From Nephrocerus scutellatus (Eukaryota > Arthropoda > Insecta > Diptera > Pipunculidae): a DNA stretch of 64,000 nucleotides. Positions 53,544-64,000 of this stretch are shown here, piece after piece. Both the position numbers and the translations under genes were made by a program. The stretch covers positions 38,638,760-38,702,759 of the forward strand of contig OX352761.1 in the NCBI GenBank assembly GCA_947095585.1, given 5' to 3'. Each line of letters begins with the position of its first letter. The stretch's first letter is position 1. The notes beneath the pieces were generated by a model. It was not told the DNA's origin, made no database searches, and saw only the letters and a program-made list of their open reading frames with translations.

Positions 53544-56500
53544 AATGTAGCAAATCTGCTACAATTTATTACTCATTAAAAAATTCAATGGATATGTATT
53601 CCAAAATAGGAAAACTGATTTTGGTCAGATAATTTTCTCAAAATATCGAAATGATCTTCATTATAAAAAGTTTTTCAAAATATAAATTTGTATGCTTTAC
53701 ACCCTCATTGTGGTTAGTGAATCGAACAAAAAGTTAGCGAATGTGAGACCATTTGGAATTATGTTTAGGGGATAGAGACTAAATTCCGTTCGCCGTTACT
53801 GTCAATCTAAATTTAACACACTATTGTGGTTTTGCGAAAATTCTCAAAGTTGTCATTGCTTTTATCAAATCTAAGCGAAAGCATATAGTGACTTAAAAAG
53901 CGAAAGTTCATTTATCAATTTTTTCTTTTGGACAAACTGAATTTGGCCTAAATGGGGCAAATATTGGTTTCCAATATATGTTAAGTACTTCCGAAAAAAT
54001 TGTAGAAACCAATAAACCCACGCTTTGGCCTTGCTTTTTGTTCTATAAGTTTTAATGCGCTAGCTCATAACTAGGCTCATTTACAGTAATATTATAATTT
54101 AAAGTTATGGATTGCAAATATGTACTAATTCCATGCGACTAACACCAACAATTATGAAAGGAATGTTACAGTAAATCGCTATATTTCTATGCCAATAAGT
54201 GAAATCCTAATGAACTTACTACTGGTACAGTTTTAGATTTGAGAAGAAACGTTTTTTGCAATTTTTTGTAAAAGTTTTTAAAAGCTTTTATTTAACTTTG
54301 CTTTACTCCTGCCTGTTTGTCCGTCTGTTTCAGTTTCGTTCAGGTAGTTTTTAACCATCTTTTATACGGCCTAGAGAGCATCCCGCGTGGGATGCGTGTG
54401 GCGTGTAGTCCTTATTAACCACCTTAAACACCCTTTGTACACGAATAACATTTACATTTTATTATACATTTACTTGTTTTATATTCAAACGTTTTTTTAT
54501 AAGAAAAAAAACTATTACGCCACAGCATTAGTAAATATTTTTTAAAAAAAAAACTTGTTTATAATTTATTCTGAAAAAGTGAATTTACTCCAATTTTAAA
54601 AGAATATATTCGCTTTTTGTATGGTGATGTAGCAACACTGCTGCTCATTTTTCTTAGAATATTTTTGTTGGTGGTATTGCGAGTTGTTCAATTTCGCCTT
54701 AAGTTTGTTTCTAGTTTTGGTTTGCTGGAGAAGGCTGTGCTATGTAGTAACGCCGTGAGTGATAACGATGTTTTGTTTTTAACTAATAGTAGAATTTTTT
54801 AAGCTAACGCGGAAACAGTCATAGGGGTATGTGATACAAGCAATAGTAAAGTTAAAATTTGTGCTAAACTGAGTCACCAGAACTTGTAACTCCCTTTGTT
54901 TCCTTTGCATTTGTTTAATTAGTTTTGTCTCTAGATAATTATGTTTCAGCCAAGAAAATTATTGTAAGCTGTGTGCATTGGTTTATTTAATCTGTAATAA
55001 AAAAAGCATATAAAGAATCTTGACAGGTTAATCTAAAAAAAGTCTCGCTTCTGCAACATTCCCATGATCTGGATTAGTTATATGGTTTCAATTCGAAATT
55101 TGGACTTTATATAGATGTAAATCAAGTGCTTTGCTGAGATTTAAAAAGAAGCCCAGTTGAATGGGAGGTACTTATAAAACTATGAAATGGTACATGTGCT
55201 TCAATAAGAAAACCTCGTAACTGCGCTTTTTGGCAAAAATTACCTTTGGATGCTATCTTGTCGCTTATTGAGTAGTAGTTAGTTAGTTGCAAGCGCAGAA
55301 TTGTTTTGATATAAGTCCTACCTCATAAAAAGTAAAATATTTATATTTTCTTTATTATTAGTACATAATATGATGTAAAAATACTATATCTACTTTTATT
55401 ATCCAGTTAACTTTATTGTTTTCTTTTTTTGTGAATAAAATAACTTTTATATTTCCTCTTTTGCAAAGGAAATCTACTTTAGTGCGGCCATTTTAATGGG
55501 TAATAATATAATAAATAAATAATAATACTTTTATTTCTACATTGTATTTTTTGGTTATAATCGTCAAATTATGTTTTTGAGGTAGGAGCTATATCACATT
55601 TTAAGCGCAAGCAAATCTCATAGCTCATTGACAAATTTGAATCAGCCACTTATACTCTACTGTTATCCACAGAAAACCTCAACCCCAAGGGTAGGAATGA
55701 AGAAAAATGCTGTAAAAACTCACTACGCTTAGAATGAAAATTTCATTCCTCCTAACAAATACAAAAACATGTACTTCTGGTATAATTTAAGCTAAGCAAC
55801 GTTAAATTCCGACCAGTATAAACTATAGATTTTCCTCACAATTAAGTTAATTACATGTTATATATGACCTCAATACATTACGAGTATACAGCGAAAACGT
55901 ACGCATAGGCAGCGGTAGCCATAAAGTGAAATGGTTAATATATACATACAAAAGCAATTTTGTTTAGTTGCTTTTGCCTTTCGCATGTATGCAAGTATGA
56001 GAAGGTATATAACTTCATAATTTTTATCAGAGCTGCACAGGCAAACCTCCGTAGTCGGCAGAATTTTCTACAATTACATACATATATTCATTTATACATT
56101 TATAGGAAAGTCAAATTGTTCATTATTTTAAATGCATAAAGCACATGTGTACTACAAGTGCATTGAAGTTCAAAGATTTTAGTATCTTCAAAATGTATAA
56201 TATGTACATACAAGACAACCATTTTGAGGATTTCTTTTGATTGTTAATACTGTCACTACATTGGAAGGTAAAAGTGAAAGCAGTATATTTTTCTTATGTC
56301 AAATCTAATCGAATGAAAGTTTTAAGTAAACAAAAGCAAACACTTATTTTTGTACATTATTTTAATTAATTAACTATTTCTACATATCAGAAAGGAAAAC
56401 AAAGTTAAAGGATTAAAATTCTGTTGAAAAATTAACGTTCACTTTTAAATTCACTTAAGATTTTCATTCGGTCAGATTGACATAGAAAAGACATTTTTGG

Positions 56501-56596
56501 CGAATAGCGTAAAATTTCATTTGATTTTAAATTGTCAGTTGAGAAGACCGTAATTTAGTCTATTTGCTAATCATAATATTAAGTTGTCGTATTAGC
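53544..56596. other. Three kilobases of AT-rich non-coding DNA, no gene seen
   Basis: No element from elsewhere in the window is evident apart from a weak echo of unit B near 54350-54430 (ACCATCTTTTATACGGCCTAG, TTAACCACCTTAAACACC). Could be intron or intergenic. The longest open frames are under 65 codons and lack any motif. Confidence 0.45.
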
Positions 56597-57615
56597 TTCT
56601 TTTTAAATTTTCTATATAAACTGCCCGCGTGCCCGTGGCTGACTGGCTGGCGCACTGGCACACTAAATCTTGTAATCAATTTTTAACCCGATTTTATTGA
56701 AACTTTGCACACATCTGTATTGCCCATGATAACACTTTCTAATAAAATTTGGGGGACGGGGGGCACCCATACAAATTTCATATAAAAATATCCGATTTTC
56801 TTCAAATTTTATACACATGTGTATCTCCGATGGACAACACTTTTTGTAAATATTTGGTAGTGATCGGACCCCGGTTAAATTAAAATTTTCCCGATTTTCT
56901 TCAAATTTTATACACATGTGTATCTCCGATGGAAACAGTTTTTGTAAAAAATTTGGAGTTATCCGGGGTCGGGGGGCACCCACACAAATTTTATAAAAAG
57001 AGTACCCGATTTTCTTCAAATTTTATTCACAACATTTTCTGTAAAAATTTGGAAGTGATCGGACCCCGGTTAAATTAAATTAAGTTAAATTAAAATTTTA
57101 AAAAAATTTACCCGATTTTCTTCAAATTTTATACACACGTGTATCTCCGAGGGAGTTTTTGTAAAAATTTTGGAGTTATCCGGGGGCTAACATACAAACT
57201 TTGTAAAAAAAGTACCCGATTTTCTTCAAATTTTATACGCTTGTGTATCTTCAATGGACAACATCTTTTTGTAAAAATTTGGTTGGGATCGGGCTTTGGT
57301 TCCGTGGGGACCCATATAAATTTTATAAAAAAGTAGCCCATTTTCTTCAAATTTTATACACATGTGCATCTCCTATGGACAACACTTTTTGTAAATATTT
57401 GGAAGTGATCGGACCCCGGTGTCGGAAGGCCCCATTAACATTTTTTTAAATTTACCCGATTTTCTTTAAATTTTATACACATGTGTATCTCCGATGAAAA
57501 CACTTTTTGTAGTTTGGAGTTATCAGAATAAGGGGGCTCCCAAAATTTTGTTTTAAAACTTTTATTTAAACTGCACATTAAAAATTTTAATTTTTATGGG
57601 TTGTTTTTTTTCTTG
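56597..57615 (+). repeat. Large family A element with about eight tandem units
   Basis: Starts TTTTTAAATTTTCTATATAA, GCCCGCGTGCCCGTGGCTG and AATTTTTAACCCGATT, then repeats CCCGATTTTCTTCAAATTTT, ATACACATGTGTATCTCCGA and ACAACACTTTTTGTAAA-like units every 90-115 bp. It ends AAAAATTTTAATTTTTATGG. The most expanded copy in the window. Open frames on both strands are by-products. Confidence 0.8.
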
Positions 57616-58373
57616 TTCGACTTGCTAACCACAATAGGGGTATTATTTGATTATAAAAAAGTAAATGTAAAAAAACTTTGTTTACAAACTTTTATGTATC
57701 CATCGACATACTCCGCACGTTCCATACGTTCCACAGGCGTTACCGTCACGCGTGCACCAAATTTCAGCTCTCTGGATCGCGTGAAAGATTTTTAAAAAGG
57801 TCCTCAAATAAGACGAAAAAAAAGGCAGACATACTATTGGAATATATGAATACATTTTTTAAATTTTGTTTAAAAAAATTAATACGCTTTACGGTCGAAG
57901 GTGACATTTAAATAATTGCGGCTCAAAAGTTTATCGCTTTTATTTTACTCTCAGCTCATTCGTCATTAATTCTTTACGAAGTATACATGTTGCACAGTTT
58001 TTAGTCACTGCAGTAGTGAAACGCCCTTTTTGTCATCTATTTTCCATCATTATATACTCGTTCTTATCACTATGCTTGCGATAACAAAATCAGATAATTG
58101 AATTCGATGTTATCTATCTAATGATGGTGCAATCAGGAAAAATACCGTTTAAAGTAGTGAAAATATGCTCATGCTGTTATTATTCTGACTGGTGGTGTAA
58201 AAGCGATCTTTATCTCCTCGTAGTGACAGTCGGGTATTTTCCTTTCTAAGTAATGCTGAATTTACATTTGGCCCGTGCGAAAAGAAATAAGCAGGACGGC
58301 TGTTTAATTGAAATTGTGACTAGACAGACGAGAGAAGTAGTATATTTTTCAACGCTATAGATAAAATTGTCAA
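57616..58373. other. Non-coding, no gene seen
   Basis: Contains CATACGTTCCACAGGCGTTACC and other unique sequence; no coding motif. Confidence 0.4.
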
Positions 58374-58529
58374 TCTATATATAAAAAAAAATCAGTGCGT
58401 GTATCCTTTACGCGCGGTGTAAGTGAAACTTATTTATATTATGGGGAAAAATAACCCTGAGGGGGCCCATAAAAGACCCCAAAAGACCATCAAAAGACCC
58501 ACAAAACCGCAAAAAGAATCATAAAAGTA
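58374..58529 (+). mobile_element. Possible Helitron 5' end leading into the satellite
   Basis: TCTATATATAAAAAAAAATC at 58374, preceded by CAA, resembles the Helitron 5' ends at 18597, 20156 and 50522 (TCTATATATATAAA). A CCATAAAAGACCCC-type short repeat follows, then the satellite. No CTAG end with a hairpin was found after the array, so this is tentative. Confidence 0.35.
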
Positions 58530-61500
58530 GTATAGTCTTAGTCCTAAAAAACGAATTTCATACGAATCGCTTGAGTGGGTTGGTCCACAAAATTTCAGAC
58601 CCTATTGGCCAGATCCCAGAATTTCCATAGGAACAAGGTTTATAGTCGCATCTTAGTCCTACATACCGAGTTTCATCGAATCGCTTAAGAAATTTCTTGG
58701 TCCCCAAAATTCCAGACCATATTAGCAAGGTCCAAGAATTTTCATAGGAAGAAGGGTTATAGTCGCATCTTAGTCATACATACCGAATTTCATACAAATC
58801 GCTTGAGAAATTGCTTGGTCCACAAAATTCAAGACCCTATTGGTCCTATCCAAGAATTTCCATAGGAACAAGTCTTATAGTCGCATCTTAGCCCTACATA
58901 CCGAATTTCATACGAATCGCTTGAGGAATGGCTTGGTCCACAAAATTTCAGACCCTATTGGCCAGATCCCAGAATTTCCATAGGAACAAAGGTTATAGTC
59001 GCATCTTAGTCCTACATATCGAGTTTCATACGAATCGCTTGAGAAATTTCTTGGTCCCCAAAATGCCAGACCATATTAGCCAGGTCCCAGAATTTCCATA
59101 GCAACAAATCTTATAGTAGCATCATAGTTCTACATACCGAATTTCATAGGAATCGCTTGAGAAATGGCTTGGTCCACAAAGTTGCAGACCCTATTGGTCA
59201 GCTCCCAGAATTTCCATAGGAATATCCAAGAATTTCCATAGCAACAAGTCTTATAGTCGCATCTTAGCCCTACATACCGAATTTCATACGAATCGCTTGA
59301 GGAATGGCTTGGTCCACAAAATTTCAGACCCTATTGGCCAGATCCCAGAATTTCCATAGGAACAAAGGTTATAGTCGCATCTTAGTCCTACATATCGAGT
59401 TTCATACGAATCGCTTGAGAAATTTCTTGGTCCCCAAAATTCCAGACCATATTAGCCAGGTCCCAGAATTTCCATAGGAACAAGTCTTATAGTAGCATCA
59501 TAGTTCTAAATACCGAATTTCATAGGAATCGCTTGAGAAATGGCTTGGTCCACAAAGTTGCAGACCCTATTGGCCAGATCCCAGAATTTCCATAGGAATA
59601 ATCTTCCACGTAGTTGCATCATAGTCCTACATACCGAATTTCAAACGAATCGCTTGAGAAATGGCTTGGTCCAAAAAATTCCAGACCCTATTTCCCAGAT
59701 CCAAGAATTTTCATAGGAACAAGGGTTATAGTCGCATCTTAGTCATACGTACCGAATTTCATACGAATCGCTTGAGAAATTGCTTGGTCCACAAAATTCC
59801 AGACTCTATTGGTCCTATCCAAGAATTTCCATAGGAACAAGTCTTATAGTCGCATCTTAGTCCTACATACCGAATTTCATACGAATCGCTTGAGGAATGG
59901 CTTGGTCCACAAAATTCCAGACCCTATTGGCCAGTTCCCAGAATTTCCATAGGAACAAAGGTTATAGTCGCATCTTAGTCCTACATACCGAGTTTCATAC
60001 GAATCGCTTGAGAAATTTCTTGGTCCCCAAAATTCCAGCCCATATTAGCCAGGTCCCAGAATTTCCATAGGAACAAGTCTTATAGTAGCATCATAGTCCT
60101 ACATACGAATTTCATAGGAATCGCTTGAGAAATGGCTTGGTCCACAAAATTGCAGACCCTATTGGCCAGATCCCAGAATTTCCATAGGAAAAAGTCTTAT
60201 AGTCGCATCTTAGTCCCACATAACGAATTTCATACGAATCGCTTGAGGAATGGCTTGGTCCACAAAATTCCAGACCCTATTGGCCGGATCCCAGAATTTC
60301 CATAGGAACAATCTTACACGTAGTAGCATCATAGTCCTACATACCGAATTTCATACGAATCGCTTGAGGAATGGCTTGGTCCAAAAAATTCCAGACCCTA
60401 TTGGCCGGATCCCAGAATTTCCATAGGAACAATCTTACACGTAGTAGCATCATAGTCCTACATACCGAATTTCATACGAATCGCTTGAGAAATTGCTTGG
60501 TCCACAAAATTCCAGACCCTATTGGTCCTATCCAAGAATTTCCATAGGAACAAGTCTTATAGTCGCATCTTAGTCCTACATACCGAATTTCATACGAATC
60601 GCTTGAGGAATGGCTTGGTCCACAAAATTCCAGACCCTATTGGCCAGATCCCAGAACTTCCTTAGGAACAAAGTTTATAGTCGCATCTTAGTCCTACATA
60701 CCGAGTTTCATACGAATCGCTTGAGAAATTTCTTGGTCCCAAAAATTCCAGCCCATATTAGCCAGGTCCCAGAATTTCCAAAGAAACAAGTCTTATAGTA
60801 GCATCATAGTCCTACATACGAATTTCATAGGAATTGCTTGAGAAATGGCTTGGTCCACAAAGTTGCAGACCCTATTGGCCAGCTCCCAGAATTTCCATAG
60901 GAAAAAGTCTTATAGTCGCATCTTAGTCCCACATAACGAATTTCATACGAATCGCTTGAGGAATGGGTTGGTCCACAAAATTTTAGACCCTATTGGCCAG
61001 ATCCCAGAATTTCCATAGGAACAATGTTTATAGTCGCATCTTAGTCCTACATACCGAGTTTCATACGAATCGCTTGAGAAATTTCTTGGTCCCAAAAATT
61101 CCAGCCCATATTAGCCAGGTCCCAGAATTTCCAAAGAAACAAGTCTTATAGTAGCATCATAGTCCTACATACGAATTTCATAGGAATTGCTTGAGAAATG
61201 GCTTGGTCCACAAAGTTGCAGACCCTATTGGCCGGATCCCAGAATTTCCATAGGAACAATCTTACACGTAGTAGCATCATAGTCCTACATACCGAATTTC
61301 ATACGAATCGCTTGAGAAATTGCTTAGTCCACAAAATTCCAGACCCTATTGGTCCTATCCAAGAATTTCCATAGGAACAAGTCTTATAGTCGCATCTTAG
61401 TCCTACATACCGAATTTCATACGAATCGCTTGAGGAATGGCTTGGTCCACAAAATTCCAGACCCTATTGGCCAGATCCCAGAACTTCCTTAGGAACAAAG

Positions 61501-62975
61501 TTTATAGTCGCATCTTAGTCCTACATACCGAGTTTCATACGAATCGCTTGAGAAATTTCTTGGTCCCAAAAATTCCAGCCCATATTAGCCAGGTCCCAGA
61601 ATTTCCAAAGAAACAAGTCTTATAGTAGCATCATAGTCCTACATACGAATTTCATAGGAATTGCTTGAGAAATGGCTTGGTCCACAAAGTTGCAGACCCT
61701 ATTGGCCAGCTCCCAGAATTTCCATAGGAAAAAGTCTTATAGTCGCATCTTAGTCCCACATAACGAATTTCATACGAATCGCTTGAGGAATGGGTTGGTC
61801 CACAAAATTTTAGACCCTATTGGCCAGATCCCAGAATTTCCATAGGAACAATGTTTATAGTCGCATCTTAGTCCTACATACCGAGTTTCATGCGAATCGC
61901 TTGAGAAATTTCTTGGTCCCCAAAATTCCAGACCATATTAGCCAGGTACCAGAATTTCCATAGGAACAAGTCTTATAGTAGCATCATAGTCCTACATACC
62001 GAATTTCATAGGAATCGCTTGAGAAATGGCTTGGTTTTAAAAATTCCAGACCCTATTTCCCAGATCCAAGAATTTTCATAGAAACATAGCGTTATAGTCG
62101 CATCGTAGTCATACATACCAAATTTCATAGAAATTGCTTGAGAAATGGCTTGGTCCAAAAAATTCCAGACCCTATTTCCCAGATCCAAGAATTTTCATCG
62201 AAACAAGGGTTACAGTCGCATCTTAGTCATACATACCGAATTTCATACGGATCGCTTGAGAAATTGCTTGGTCCACAAAATTCCAGACCCTATTGGTCCT
62301 ATCCAAGAATTTCCAAAGGAACAAGTCTTATAGTCGCATCTTAGTCCTACATACCGAATTTCATACGAATCGCTTGAGGAATGGCTTGTTGGTCCACAAA
62401 ATTTCAGACCCTATTGGCCAGATCCCAGAATTTCCATAGCAACAAAGGTTATAGTCGCATCTTAGTCCTACATACCGAGTTTCATACGAATCGCTTGACA
62501 AATTTCTTGGTCCCCAAAATTCCAGACCATATTAGCCAGGTCCCAGAATTTCCATAGGAACAAGTCTTATAGTAGCATCATAGTCCTACATACCGAATTT
62601 CATAGGAATCGCTTGAGAAATGGCTTGTTCCACAAAGTTGCAGACCCTATTGGCCAGATCCCAGAATTTCCATAGGAACAATCTTACACGTAGTAGCATC
62701 ATAGTCCTGCATACCGAATTTCATACGAATCGCTTGAGAAATGGCTTGGTCCAAAAAATTCCAGACCCTATTTCCCAGATCCAAGAATTTTCATAGGAAC
62801 AAGGGTTATAGTCGCATCTTAGTCCTACATACCGAATTCCATACGAACCGCTTGAAAAATGGCTCTGTCCACAAAATTCCAAACCCTATTGCCCAGATCC
62901 AAGAATTTCCATAGGAACAAGGGTTATGGTTGCATACCTACATACCGAGTTTCATAGAAATCGATTGAGAAATTA
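58530..62975 (+). repeat. 118-bp satellite array, about 37 monomers
   Basis: Monomers read CGCTTGAGAAATGGCTTGGT, CCACAAAATTCCAGACCCTA, TTGGCCAGATCCCAGAATTT, CCATAGGAACAAGTCTTATA, GTCGCATCTTAGTCCTACAT, ACCGAATTTCATACGAAT. CGCTTGAG spacing is 118 over consecutive units from 58682. Several monomer variants alternate (CTTACACGTAGTAGCATCAT, AAAGGTTATAGTCGC, AATTTCTTGGTCCCC). This is the reverse complement of the arrays at 21700 and 25768. The short frames in it are not genes. Confidence 0.95.
60426..61917 (+). repeat. Higher-order repeat: 827-bp (7-monomer) tandem unit
   Basis: Sequence from ACACGTAGTAGCATCATAGT (60434) to about 61090 recurs from 61261 onward with an offset of 827, exactly 7 monomers. 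It includes the rare variants AACTTCCTTAGGAACAAAG and TTCCAAAGAAACAAG. Within the two copies I saw almost no differences, far fewer than between neighbouring monomers. Confidence 0.85.
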
Positions 62976-62989
62976 CTTAATTTAGAAGA

Positions 62990-63116
62990 ATTCAACAATG
63001 TAACGCAAAATCATAACGCAAAATCATAAAATAAAATAATAACACAAAATCACAACGCAAAATTATTTTTGATACGTGTTAACTCATCACCGCCGCTAAA
63101 GTAGTTTCACTTACAA
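62990..63116. repeat. Short tandem CAAAATCATAACG-type repeat
   Basis: ACGCAAAATCATAACGCAAA and variants, five or so units at 63000-63065, adjoining the end of the satellite array. Confidence 0.6.
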
Positions 63117-63540
63117 ATAAAAAACAACCCATAAAAATTAAAATTTTTCTTGTAAATTCTCTAATCGGGGATACACACACACACACACTGCGTGCTCGTT
63201 TTGTGGCAAAATCATCCACCGAATGCCGCAGCGGCAGCGAATAGCGCTGCTCACAAAGCACAGAGCTCATACTTTGCCGTGATCTGATGCGATATAGCGA
63301 TATTTAAAAATTGTATATTGGGGTCCCCAAGGGGCCGATCGTTCCAAATTTTTTACAAAAAGTGTTTTCCATCGAAGACAAACATGTGTACAAAATTTAA
63401 AGAAAATCGGGTAAATTTTGTCAAATATTTGTATGGGAGCCCCCCGACCCCGCGGCCCGAGGGGCCTCAAATTTTAATAGAAAGTGTTGTCATGGGAGAT
63501 ATACATGTGTGCCAAATTTCAATAAAATCATTTCAAATAA
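63117..63540 (-). mobile_element. Family A element (copy of 35600-36105)
   Basis: AACAACCCATAAAAATTAAA, TAAATTCTCTAATCGGGG, CAGCGGCAGCGAATAGCGCT, GGGTCCCCAAGGGGCCGATC, GAAAATCGGGTAAATTTTG and CCGCGGCCCGAGGGGCC, almost the same as 35600-36000. It stops after TTTCAATAAAATC (63530), lacking the AGCCAGCCAGCC end. Confidence 0.8.
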
Positions 63541-63680
63541 ATTTACGATTGGGGTTGTTTTGTTGTTGGGTATCAGTGCTTCGTATGTGTTTTTATATTT
63601 CAGCATTTATAGTGGAATTCAGTATATTTTTGGTTATTAGAGAATTTCTTGAATTTTTTTTTATGGTTTGTTGTTCCTAC
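63541..63680 (+). repeat. Family A-type 3' end
   Basis: GTGCTTCGTATGTGTTTTTA, CAGCATTTATAGTGGAATTC and TTTTGGTTATTAGAGAATTT match 34270-34390 and 51400-51460. Confidence 0.65.
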
Positions 63681-64000
63681 TAACATGCTTTCTTGCCAGC
63701 TATGTTAATTTTCCTGCGCGTCAAGCCATCACGGGAGCATTTGTACAAGAAATTTGCTCATTTAACAAGTGTGGCAGTTTTCCATTGACGTTCAGTAATA
63801 AATGTTACTTGTTAACTCTGCATTGTTAACAAGTGCCTGTAAATTATTGAATTGAAGTTCTGTGGTACAGGCTTGCCGGCTTATAAAGGGTGTTTTTTTG
63901 GGAGGTTGCCGATTTTTTTTTTGAATAAAACACATATAAAATTATGAAATGACCAAAATTTTTTTTTAATTTGTAGATAATTTTTTGGCATTTAACATTT
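63681..64000. other. Non-coding to window end, no gene seen
   Basis: AT-rich. AAAGGGTGTTTTTTTGGGAG at 63887 could be the start of another transposon whose remainder lies outside the window. Confidence 0.35.

Noticed and set aside
54617..54802. 61-codon hydrophobic frame as a small gene
   Set aside because: No supporting motif, and AT-rich DNA readily gives such frames.
63887..64000. Start of a mariner-like element (AAAGGGTGTTTTTTT)
   Set aside because: Only one possible end is inside the window, so it cannot be supported.

Overview
This window is a transposon-dense stretch of an animal nuclear genome, most likely an insect and probably a higher fly (Diptera). That inference rests on the mix of element types: LOA-, Jockey- and RTE-clade non-LTR retrotransposons, a BEL/Pao element with an envelope gene, Helitrons carrying minisatellites, hAT and TA-target MITEs, tRNA-headed SINEs and a satellite with a 118-bp monomer. 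AT-rich non-coding DNA surrounds them. Nothing bacterial is visible. Only one open frame looks like host coding sequence: an exon at 32123-33337 whose protein I do not recognise.

Layout. 1-6.1 kb is a mosaic of non-LTR fragments (Jockey, RTE), a Helitron tail with helicase remnants, a hAT transposase relic and a copy of a common dispersed repeat that I call family A. 6.5-6.9 kb is a fold-back structure. About 7.3-14.7 kb holds one degenerate LOA-clade retrotransposon on the minus strand (ORF1, endonuclease, reverse transcriptase, RNase H). It is interrupted by a 1,210-bp hAT MITE with a perfect 8-bp target duplication (itself carrying a nested family A element), by a 0.66-kb unknown insert, and by a 430-bp segment copied from 4 kb away. 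15-17.1 kb has Jockey and RTE relics. 17.9-20.2 kb is a head-to-tail Helitron cluster built around a C-rich minisatellite. 21.4-29.6 kb is a nearly perfect tandem duplication of a 4,068-bp block containing satellite, a 313-bp MITE and a SINE head. 30-33.6 kb is the most unique-looking part and holds the host exon. 38.6-50.5 kb is a Helitron interrupted by a 9.8-kb BEL/Pao provirus (gag, protease, RT, RNase H, integrase, env; all broken). 50.5-51.7 kb is a second copy of the 18.6-19.7 kb unit. 52.2-52.9 kb is a solo LTR with an ATAT duplication, and 58.5-63.0 kb is a large 118-bp satellite array with an 827-bp higher-order repeat.

How the parts relate. No operon or pathway is present; the logic is stratigraphic. 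Helitron came before BEL, LOA before the hAT MITE, and family A sits inside the MITE. The same satellite occurs in both strand orientations at separate sites, and the C-rich minisatellite tracks with Helitron copies. All autonomous-type elements here carry stops, frameshifts or missing catalytic residues, so none looks mobile now. All translations were read by eye, without database searches, so clade assignments are motif-based.
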